Source: Dicaeum eximium (Eukaryota > Chordata > Aves > Passeriformes > Dicaeidae). Taken from it: a stretch of DNA of 64,000 bases. The translations under genes were made by a program, and so were the position numbers. The stretch covers positions 1,079,946 to 1,143,945 of the forward strand of contig VWZP01001599.1 in NCBI GenBank assembly GCA_013396995.1, given 5' to 3'. This document shows positions 51,093 to 61,100 of the stretch, piece after piece. The notes under the pieces were generated by a model, which was given only the letters and a program-made list of their open reading frames with translations, searched no databases and had not been told where the DNA came from. How positions within the stretch are numbered: the stretch's first letter is position 1; each line of letters starts with the position of its first letter.

Positions 51093-51098
51093 AATAAA
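51093..51098 (+). terminator. ASZ1: ASZ1 polyadenylation signal AATAAA
   Basis: A canonical AATAAA lies 68 bases after the ASZ1 stop. No earlier AATAAA is present after the stop, which implies a very short 3'UTR (roughly 85-110 bases). Confidence 0.85.
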
Positions 51099-51119
51099 GT
51101 TATTAAAAATTAAAACAGT

Positions 51120-54100
51120 TACTTAAGAGTATCTTAGGGTTTTCTTTTGAAATTCATTGTTGGTACAGAATGTAGGTCTAAAATCTTGTCAAAGCTGCTT
51201 TTGTTCTTTTCACATAAAACTCTGATTATTGCTTACTAATTACTAGTTTTGGTTTTTTACCTGTTCAGAGGTGAATATAAGCAAATTCTGATTATATATC
51301 ACATGTTTGTGTTTAAAATTATAACGCAGATGTGTTTTGGGGTTTGGCAGGGTTTAAAATAAGTATCACTTTCAATTTTATGTTAAGATCTCTTCTCTTG
51401 CAGAGAGATATGCGTGGTATCTTTTTCTTTTCACAGTCAAGAGAATTGTGGAGATCTTGCTGCATATTGTCTAAAAAGTCATTTCCCACTGAACTATGAT
51501 ACTTAAATTATGCCTGAAATCTGCTTCCTTAGGGATACTCACCTCTATTAAGAGTTTCATCATATCTATTAAACTGATTATAGTAGTTCTTTGCTATAAA
51601 AATGCAGACAGCTTCGAAGGCATAATAGCAGCTTGGTTTTTCTTGGTCTGGTCTTTTACTACAAGTTTTTTCTTAATATTTTCTCCACTTAAGGTGTTTG
51701 TAATCCCACAGTGAAACATTTGTAACTGGTTTTGATCTGCTTACTAAACCAGGCATGTTGGGAAAAAAGGAAGTTGGTGTTGATGAATTCAAACTAGTTA
51801 TATTTTTGTGGGTTTCAGTAAACATTGTTAAAATGCTGAATATTTTGGAAGGAACATTTTTCTTTAAAAATGTAACAAAAGAGTCTAAAAAACATAAATC
51901 TGAATGGGTGTGTGAAACTTGGTCTCTGAGTTTTCAGAATTGTTGTCTGGAGTCTTAACTTTTGGTATTCCCTCTAGAGACTAGTTAGGAGAAGATAAAA
52001 AACTTGGGTGCTATTCCAATCACTGTTACTGCTGTTTTCTGCTTTTTTTAGAGAATTGCATTGAGTGTTAGTGTGTTTCCTTGTTACTGCAATTGTTTTA
52101 CCTCCTTTCACCCTTCAATGCCAGGAACATCCTACAGAGTGGTGAGGCCTGAGGCAAAAACAACATAAGTTGGGGGGTTTTTTTCTGCTACCAAACTGGT
52201 GTCCGTGGATAAGCTGTATTCACCACCACCATCTACCAGAAGTGGAAATGAACATTCTATCAGCATGAACAAAGTGTATAAAAGGAAATACTTAAAAAAT
52301 AGTTCTCTGTTTCTTCGTATTACCTTAGAATAATCTTAGACTCACAGGGCACATATTGTGAAAGGAAGAACATTTTATATACACACCACTCCTCCTCTAA
52401 TCAGCTCCAAATTTGGTTCAAATGCAGTTGCTGAGTGATGGGTTGGCTCACAGGTAGTACTAGAACTTTGACAGCTAATGTCTTTTGGGAGTTTCTGTTG
52501 GGTGAAGGTGTTTGGGGTTTTTGGGGTTGGTAGTGGAAGGGGATTGGCCAAGCATGTTGTTCAGACTGTTTCCTACGTGTACTTACGCATTACTTAAGTG
52601 GAATTATTTCAACCACTGGTAAGGTTTCTGCCCTTCAAAAGATTCTGCTTCTTAGCCCTTACTTCTCCACTTAAGTGACAATTTGCATTAACAAAGCCAC
52701 ATCAAAGGACACTGAATATAGCTTTCATTTCAAGAGATGCATTTCCTGCCACTAGTAGATCTTGACATTTGAGACAACAAAAATTTAAACCTTTTTTCCA
52801 TCAATATGAAGAAAAGATCCAGTCAGCTGTGGAGGCCTTTTAAGCTTAACTTGGAGCTTTTGCCATTGAACAGAAAATCTGCTCCAGAAAAGTTGCATCA
52901 GTATTTAACTAAATTAGTATGCCTTTGGTGTAAAATACTTAGGATGAGAAATGTAATGTGTCATAGTTACTGGCAATTTTTTTTCAAGTGTGAGAGATAT
53001 AATAAAGTGGTTTTTGCAGAAGTGAGTAAAAGGTCTGAACTTCAGAAGATGACCTCCAAAATACATTTGGAAGAAGCTGCTCTTTTTGAATTATGGATCA
53101 CCTGTTTCTGATGCTTATAGTCACAATTGCAAACACACATGTGAACATCATTTGGGTTAAACATAGGCTGTGTGCCAGCAGCATCCTTGGCATCCTGCAC
53201 TGTTCAAATATAGTGTTCAAAATTCCATAAACCACTCACAAGAAGCAAGGGTCTTGAAGTAACTAAGCTGTTTTCATTATTTGGTCAATCAGAAACTGTG
53301 TTGCATGAGGAGGACATTTTAAGAGCCACAGGAACAAATAATATTTTAACATACCATATCATTAAAAAAAGATGAAATTGCATTTATCTTCTTGGATTCC
53401 AAACTAGGGCTTAGATGATGCATTTCAATATACTTTATTCACTTTCATGTTGCTGCAGTGCCTCTTTCAAATTCTCTGACAAGGTGTCACAATATGGTAG
53501 TGATAGGGCAGGAAGCAAAGAAGAAGATTCCTTCCCCATCTGGCCCTTGAGCTACACTTTGAGAATTCTTACCCCCACCAGCACCTCCTGAGGGAGCCTT
53601 CATATGAAAACATCCCTGCTGGGAGGCCTCCTTCTGCAAGTCATCAAATGGCAGTCATTATCCCAGAACAGTAAGAATACAATGATTTGCACATCTATGA
53701 GGGGATTGGAGGAGAATGCTAAAGAGCTTTGCATGTATTAAGCAGGTAAACTGCGCAGCCCTGCTGCTGTTGTTCTCCTCCTACAGTAGTGCAAATTGAG
53801 ATGCTGAGGATTGAGTGAATTGGACCTTGGGCCAAATCTTGCAGGATACCTGGTTGCTTAAAGATGCAGTGAGGTTCCTACTTGAAATGTCATTGGATAC
53901 CTAACTTGTCTTCATAGGGATGACTATTCATACCATGGCCTTTTCTGAATCTGTAGGCTGTTGAGTAAAATTAGGGCCTTGGGTGATCCTGTGGAGATCT
54001 GAAGGAACTGCAAGGTTTGGGGTTTTTTTTAATTTTCCTGTCTAAGATAGGCTGTGGCTTGTGTGTCCTGTGTCTCTCTTCTGTGCTTTGGGATTTGCCC

Positions 54101-55240
54101 TGCTCTTTAAATTAGACTTGTGCAGTACCTGGCCTTTCATAAGACATCACCCTTAATTATTCCTGCTAGTATTACAAGTAGTAAAGAGCAGTTTGGGTGG
54201 GGTAAGTGTATTCTTAAAGTGAGAAAGAATGAGGGGTTTTTTCTATGATATTCTCCACTGACCTCAGCATGTGTTTGGTTTAATTTTTATTTCATCCAAG
54301 TGCCTTGTTGAGGACAAGACTTAAAACGTGCAGTTTTTTATTCTCTCTTTTGTTGTCTTTGAAGCCTTACAGGTGTTTCCCAAAGCTATCACTTCCTTGT
54401 GAGTAGGTGATTGTTTGTGTTCTCTGTTTAACCAGTTCTGCAAAAGCTACAGGTTGTCTTTCCCAAATAAAACTCCTGTGTTACTACAAATATAGTAACA
54501 CACACTGTAAAGTACTACAATCATTGCTTTGGATCTTTATGTACAGGGACTACAGTTCTGATCCCTGTTAGCAGGTAGAAAGGCTACAAAGCCTTGAAGG
54601 TCTAACAGGTATCAGAACTGCAGATTTCTGCTTTTAAAGATGTGTGCTGTCATTTCTTTGTTCTGGAGGTGGGGGGAAATTGCAGAAATAGGAATTTTCA
54701 GGTAATGGGGCTGTATTGAGATATGAGTGAGATATGACAATGGGGTATTACTGACATGACATGAAATGAATTATGTGATCTCAGCAGTTTTAATAGCTGA
54801 TAAATTACTTCTAGTTTTTATCCTGATACAAATGGTGTAGTTTCATATAATATAGAGCCATAGTCCCTGGAAGTGAGACTTACAGATACCTCTGGGGAAG
54901 GATTTTCAGGTCTTCTAAGATGTGCTAGTGGCTCTAATATATATGGGAAGATGTGTTTTACTTAAGAGTTTGGTGGGGTTTTTCTTAAAAATTTGATATG
55001 AGCTTTCCACACCTTCATCTTTCCTGAAAACAGTATTTTTTGAATGTAGAAATACAGGTTTAACTACATTATTTTCATTATTGTATTGAGAAACCTCAGC
55101 TCGATTTCAGAAGGTATGCAGAAAATGGAGCTTTCTGTGCCCTGGCTGCTCCACTCTCATCTGTATTGCATATGGCATGATTTCTTAACTGTATGAGAAA
55201 CTATGCACATAATACTTGTTGAAGACACTTACAGATTTCT
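51120..55240. other. Intergenic DNA between ASZ1 and WNT2
   Basis: AT-rich, with short unrelated open frames only (up to about 101 codons). No CpG island, RNA gene or named repeat was recognised in this part. Confidence 0.6.
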
Positions 55241-55960
55241 AGATTCAGTCTTGCAGCAAGGGAGGCCAGCAGCCTCTCCAGGCTGCATCAGGAACCAGCA
55301 CTCCCTCTCGTGAGACACAGTCCTCCATTAACTTCTTCAATGTGAGTGAGTCCTTTCCACAGTCTGCAGTTCTTCACAAACCTCTCCAATGTGGGTTCCC
55401 CCCTCTCCCCTGCCACCATGGGGTGCAGTCCTTCAGGAATAGACTACTCCACTGTGGCTCCCTGTAGGGCACAAGTCCTTCTATGATCCTGCTGTAGCAT
55501 GGGCTTCCCACAGGGTCACAGCCTCCTTCAACCCAGCATGGGGTTTTCCAAAAACTGCAGGTGGACCTCTGCTCCACCATGGACCTCTGTTGGCTCCAGG
55601 AGGACAGCCTGACTCACTATGGTCTGCTTGGGAATCTCTGTCCTGGCACCTGGAGCACCTCCTGCCCCTTGTTCTTCACTGGCCTGGGTGTCTCCACAGG
55701 TGTTCTCTCACATTGTCTAACACTCTCTTTGGCACAGTTGCTGTTGCAGAGGGGTTTTTTTGCATTATCAAATAGTGATCCCATAGGTGCAACTACCATC
55801 ACTGATGGGCTTGACCTTAGCCAGTGGCAGGTTCATCTTGGAGCTGGCTGACATTGCCTCTGTCAGGCATGTGGGAAACTTCTGGCACCTAACGGAAACC
55901 ACCCCTATGGCCCCCTGCTACCTAAACCTGGCCATGCACAACCAGTGTGGTCCCCCAGGT
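55240..55960 (+). mobile_element. Avian ERV-type LTR-like repeat between ASZ1 and WNT2
   Basis: A 700-bp GC-richer block with the repeated motif 'tgcaggtggacctctgctcc' / 'accatggacctctgttggct', followed by 'gcacctggagcacctcctgc', 'cttcactggcctgggtgtct' and 'gggcttgaccttagccagtg', resembles a long LTR common in bird genomes. Short units around 'cttcaatgtgag', 'ctccaatgtggg' and 'ctccactgtggc' give internal near-tandem structure. It has no coding potential. The family name is not assigned. Confidence 0.5.
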
Positions 55961-57055
55961 TTCTTTCCCAACTTGCCTGTTTTGTTATTCTGTATAATGA
56001 GCGTGTGGTTAGTAGAAATAATGGACCCAAGGTGAACTTCTGTAGGGCCGGAACAAAGTGGAGGGGTTGGAGAAAAAATCTGAATAAAAATAAAGCTGGA
56101 ATGCAGATGAGGTAAATGACTAATGGAGAAGAAAAGGATATCATTGATAAGCCAGTAATACAGTAGCCACAGGTAAAGGGGCTCCTGTTAATACAGAAGG
56201 GCATGAGAAATTCTAAGAAGTCCACTTTTTACTGCAAGCCTGAGAATGCTGGTAGCAGGGAGGATTGTAGCCTCTCTTTGTATGGGTCTAAAATACTTCT
56301 GGAATTTGCTGTCCTCTCACTGGTGTTTCTCTGCCCTGGTAATTGATCCAAAGTGTATTGTAAATGTAAGAAATAAGTTGGCCAGAATCTAAAAACTGGA
56401 GTGTTTTTACACTGATTACATTTTATCAAATAGATGCTGAATGCTCATTCTGTTGCCTTTAAGACCTGCTGGAATTATGAAGAGGAGCTGTAGTTGCCTC
56501 TGGGCAAGTAGTACTGTTGTAGAAGCATTCATGTGTCCCAAGCTTCAATTATCCTTACTCCGAAATCTTTGCAGGCAAAAGATTTTGACATTGCAGTTGT
56601 GGGTGGGTGTTTGGTGTTGATTTCTGAGGGTTGTTTGGGGAATTTTTTCGAGTTAAGTTGGTGAGTGGGTGAATGTTACCACCTGAAAACTTCGCATAAT
56701 TCTACGTTTTGCATTTTCTTTGTGAAGCGGTGCTTAATGGTCTGTAATCTTGAGAAGTTGTACCGAGAAATACGAGAACGGCTGTAACACGCAGCCAGAA
56801 GAACAGCTCTTAAAGGGTGCTTCCTTGCTTGCTCTTCCAGGATTTTCACCTGGAGTTAAGAATTGTGGGCTTCTTTTAGTAACAAGAGCTGTGTAGTCCC
56901 TAACTCACTTAGCAACCTTGGGCATTTATTTGTCTTTTTTCAGCCAACGAATACTGTCTCGGAAGTGGGGCATCTCCAGCTTGATAATGAGGGTTCGTTG
57001 TTTGGAATATGTGTGACCCTGTATTTGCTTTGCAGAAATGATACGAAGTGGAAAA
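55961..57055. other. Intergenic DNA upstream of the WNT2 CpG island
   Basis: AT-rich DNA with no recognised gene or repeat. It leads into the abrupt CpG-rich region at about 57,060. Confidence 0.55.
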
Positions 57056-57059
57056 AGTT

Positions 57060-57560
57060 GCTAAATCCCTTATTCTTGAGTTTGCTTCCAGCCCCGGCCG
57101 CATCGCCCCTCTCTCGGCCGGTCGCCTCTTGGGCCGGGGAGCGGTGCGGAGGCAGCGGATTCCCCCGTCCCGGGATTCGGGCGCGATGGGGCGCGTAGCC
57201 CGTTCCCTGTCGGAGCCCATGGGCCGGGGTTCCCGCGGTGCGGGGCTGCGCAGGGGCGCCCGGGGCGGAGGCGCCTCCGCGCCGGTGCCCGCGGAAAAGC
57301 CGGCCCGGCTTTGCGGGGCCCGGGGCGAGGGGAGGCGGCCGGGCGGGGTCCGCCCCATACCGGGGCTGCTCTGGTTCTCTGCTTCTCCTCTGGCACGGGA
57401 TCGCCGTTCCGTTCCGTGCTCGGTGTTCGCGGGTGCGCGTACCGAGCCATGAATTGCCGTCGTGCCAAACCCGAGAGGTGCCAAGTGCTGCCGGTCTGTA
57501 ACAGCCTGCCGGGGCCGCCGCCGGCTCCGCAGCAGGTCGTGTAGCATCTGCTGGCGAGTT
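57060..57560. promoter_or_regulatory. WNT2: CpG island 0.5-1 kb upstream of the WNT2 start codon
   Basis: Very dense CpG and GC between AT-rich flanks (from 'ccagccccggccgcatcgcc' to 'cggctccgcagcaggtcgtg'). Multiple long open frames on both strands (up to 212 codons) reflect the shortage of AT-rich stops and are not proteins I recognise. It is most likely the WNT2 promoter or a distal part of it; a divergent non-coding transcript is also possible. Confidence 0.7.
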
Positions 57561-58070
57561 TGAACTCACTGTGTCTGCTTGTAGGGTTATTGGAAAGCAA
57601 CTGGCTCCTCGGGATTCCTTGCCTAATCAGAGGTGTTACCTCCTCCTCTTCCCCCAGTGTCTCTTGACATCATTTCATCCATCAGAGTTTCAGAGGAAAA
57701 AAAACACCAACCAAAGCAGAACCCACCCAGTCTGAGAGCAGCCCACACCAGCCCCTCAGTTTTGCCGTGACTGCAGGGAAGAGCTGGATCGGGGCAAAGA
57801 TGAAGGATGGGAGCGGGGCTGATCTCCATGTCCTGAGGGATTTGGTGCTGGGCGAACCGAGAGGAACCCAGAGCGATGCACCAACCGGCATCCCCCGTAT
57901 CCCGGCAGCGGATCAGTAAGCCCGGAGATCGCGCGTGGGAATGCGAAGGTGCTTGACCCACGGGAAAGAAGCACCCCTCAAGGTGCGTTTGCCCCTGCTC
58001 GTCCTTGTTGCTCCATGGGATTTCTTCTGCCCCCCGCAACTGACCTGATGTGGACCGAAGCGTTTCTAAC
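57561..58070 (+). promoter_or_regulatory. WNT2: WNT2 upstream / 5'UTR region
   Basis: Moderately GC-rich sequence between the CpG island and the WNT2 ATG. The transcription start is not visible. If the whole stretch is transcribed, it holds several upstream ATGs, including one at 57800 opening a 38-codon frame and one at 58048 opening the 8-codon uORF described separately. Confidence 0.5.
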
Positions 58071-58074
58071 ATGA
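58048..58074 (+). other. WNT2 uORF overlapping the start codon (ATGA)
   Basis: A small frame MWTEAFLT starts at 58048, and its TGA (58072-58074) overlaps the WNT2 ATG (58071-58073). The uATG context is weak (C at -3, T at +4), whereas the WNT2 ATG has A at -3. Leaky scanning or termination-reinitiation would both let WNT2 be translated. Confidence 0.7.
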
Positions 58075-58150
58075 ACTTTCTCCCTGGGATCTGGTGGTCT
58101 CTTCCCTTAGTCCTGGTCTGGGCGACCCCGCCAGTCAACTCCTCATGGTG
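58071..58150 (+). CDS. WNT2: WNT2 exon 1 (signal peptide)
   Basis: Starts ATG AAC, as in human WNT2, and encodes [20 protein letters not shown] then PVNSSW plus two bases of the next Trp. A hydrophobic core LPLVLVWA followed by small residues fits a cleaved signal peptide. Donor TGG TG|GTAAGC (phase 2). Confidence 0.95.
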
Positions 58151-61100
58151 GTAAGCTGTGCAATTCCAGAAATTTTTATTTGCTCTTGGGGAAGGTGGGG
58201 TCGGATTAATAGTGAATTAGGGGAGGTGGGGGAAGCCTCTCCCTCTCAGTCTCGCAGAAGCAGAGCTCGCTGCTCTCAGCTGCTCCGGTCCAGAAAGTCC
58301 TGCCTTAAAGCGAGCGGATTTAGACGGTCCCGGCACCTCCTTCCACACCCCGTCCCCACTCTCCGACCTCCTCCTCCGCATAAGCACAGCGCAGCTGCGG
58401 GGGCTACCCGGGGCTTTCGACAGCGGTGCGGGGGCACCCGGCCCGGCGGGGGCAGCGGGCACCGCCCGCCCGGGGCTGCCGGGGCCGCGGAGGGAGCGGG
58501 AGGAGGGCAGGGAAGCGGGAGGAGGGCAGGAGGCGGGAGGGGAATCCGCCCGAGGGGCGCGGGCGAAGCGCTGCTGCTGGCAGCCGCCCCTCCGCGCCCC
58601 GGCGGCGCTGGGAATTGCCTACAGCGGCGCTACTTTTTTATTATTAATTTATTTTTTCCTTCTTCCTCGCCCTCCACCGCCCCTCCCTCCTTCACAGTTT
58701 CCCCTCGCTGAGCTGCAAACTGCCTGGGCAGAGGGGTGGGAGGGCTCGGCTTCAAGTGATAGTTGATATCAGCGTGGGGCGCTTCAGGCAGCTCGCTGCA
58801 AAACGCGTTAGAATGGAAACATACTGGTCCTCAAACTGGGGACCCCAACCAAGCCCAGGCTGGAAAGTCTTGGTGTAGGAGAGGAGTTAAGCCCCTTCTT
58901 GTAATCCTGGGGAACACATTTAACCTTGACTCTCTGGCTGACACGCGATCAAAGCCCGATTTATCAGACTGGGCATGTTTCAATAAAATGACTATTTGTG
59001 TCCTTAGTCGTATAAACGTTATTTATTGCGATGGCTTTTTGTCATAGTGTCTTCTAAATGCCACTTAACTATATATTTTTTGGAAGTCAGGGCATTAACG
59101 ATTTTATGATCGTATAAAATAATGAAAATTCAAGAAAAGGACATTTTCTTCTGTTTGATCCCTTCAAAAGACACCTATAGAAGTTTGGATTTTATGAAAG
59201 GTACCTTTCGAAACGTTTCAGGACTAATAGAGACCATCTGGATACAGATGATGTAATTTAATTTTTTCAAGGTTTTTTTTTTTTTTAAAAGTACTGCACG
59301 GAGCTGCAATAGCGGGGCTTGGGGGTTCTCCTGAATGCTTCACGTTATTAAAAAAAACACAGGGTCGATGACTAATTGTAAAGGATTTCCACCAAAAAGG
59401 CAGAAGTAGCTGCAGCTCGGGACCCGCCAGAGGAAGGCTCTGGGGCGCTGAGGACCCTGCTTCCCTCGGAGTCGGTACCCGGGGGTCGGCGCGGCTCCCC
59501 GGTGCTGCCCTGCCCCTTCCCTCCCGCAGGTACATGGGCGCCGTGGGCTCGTCGCGGGTGATGTGCGACAACGTGCCGGGCCTGGTGAGCCGGCAGCGGC
59601 AGCTGTGCCGGCGGCACCCCGAGGCCATGCTCTCCATCGGCCGCGGCGTGGCCGCCTGGACGGCCGAGTGCCAGCACCAGTTCCGCCGGCACCGCTGGGA
59701 CTGCAACGCCCTGGAGCGGGGGCAGCGCCTGCTCGGCCGCGTCCTGCTGCGCAGTGAGTCCCGCGGGCCGCGCCGGGACCGGGAGGGGCTTCCCCGGGCT
59801 TGGGTGGGGCGTGCAGCCTCCGGGCCTGGGGGTAAAAGGGCGTTTGGAGGGTCGGCGTGAGTGTTCTTCATTAGGGTAACAGGGGCTGTTTTGGGGCTGG
59901 CACCTCCTGGGCAGTGTGCAGGAACGATGAAAAGCGGTGCCCATCCTCCTGTATCCTTCATCCCTAGCAAGGGTGAAGCGTGGTTTGACATTTCAGGAGG
60001 AAGAGGACATGCAAAGTTATTTTAGGGCCTCATGGACAGCAGAACAGCATATATGATAAAGTGAAGGTCTGTATTGCTTAAAAACCTGTATCAAATCAGG
60101 GAGACAATGTGGGGTTTTGGTATATTAGGGGCTGGCTCTGCAGTTCCTGACTTCTGTCTTCTTTTGGTGCATAATGGATATCAAAGCCACATATTAAAGC
60201 CTACAGGGAAACTGAGGCATCAGAATGTGGCGGCAGGACAGAAGACTTTCCATCACAGCCCAGCCTCAGGATAGCAGTACTCGGGATGGGGCCTGCTGAA
60301 AGGGGCAGCCCAAGTGCGAACAGGAGCCCGGTGCGTTGGGATGGCAGAGGACAATCCCTCCTGCAGGCCGATTCCGCTGGAGCATTTGGCCGGGAAAGTG
60401 CAGCAGCAGGGTGCAGTCCCTGCAGGGCTGTGCTGTCTGCGGGGTGAGGGCTCTGCGCCCATGCCGGGGCAGCACTGCCCTCCAGGCACTGCGACATTCC
60501 AGGTCAGGCTTCTGGGGCAGAGAGAGGCAGGACACACGCATCTGACAGAGGTGAGCCAGGCTTGTGCAGACCCCGAGCAACTGAGGACTACACTGTGCTT
60601 CCCGCCCTGAGGGAGGATGTTAAGCAGGGTGGTGTTGTCAGCTAAAGGTCAGAGTAAGGCATCTAGTGAATCTTCAGATCTCAAATGTGGCCCTTTTCAC
60701 TCAAAGAAATGGCTGGGATTTATTACTGTGTCAGAATGTCCTTACCCGAGGGATAAACCTGCTGTGAGTCTTAGTAACTGCAGCTCTTTTCACCAAGTGC
60801 CACACCCTGAGCACATGGCCTTCCTTGGTGCACAGCCAGCGGGGCTGACCCTGCCCTGGCACTTGTGTCACTGGAATGTCCCTGGCATCATTATAAGCTG
60901 TGAGCAGCGTGGCACCTGCAAGGAGGGGAGGATGAAAGTACCCTGGGACCATTGCCCCACTGGTGGGGACGGAGAGGAGGATGTCAGACACTGGGCACCA
61001 TGACCCAAGCAGGGGGATTTTCATTCCGTGCTAGGTTCTGCTGCTGGGAAGCCATTGGTTCCTGTAACCAGCTTCATGTTCCCTTAGCAATTATTTGTGA

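Noticed and set aside
56909..57600. Several overlapping 134-212 codon open frames on both strands
   Set aside because: They sit in a CpG island where AT-rich stop codons are rare, overlap each other in several frames, are Arg/Pro/Gly-rich and resemble no protein family I know.
57623..58138. 171-codon minus-strand frame
   Set aside because: Antisense to the WNT2 5' region and exon 1, with no recognisable motif.
58094..58711. 205-codon plus-strand frame over WNT2 exon 1 and intron 1
   Set aside because: It overlaps exon 1 in a different frame, then runs through GC-rich intron sequence; the WNT2 frame and the GTAAGC donor explain the region.
59224..59991. 255-codon minus-strand frame and an overlapping 190-codon frame
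   Set aside because: They lie antisense to WNT2 exon 2 and its GC-rich flanks; shadow of a GC-rich coding exon.
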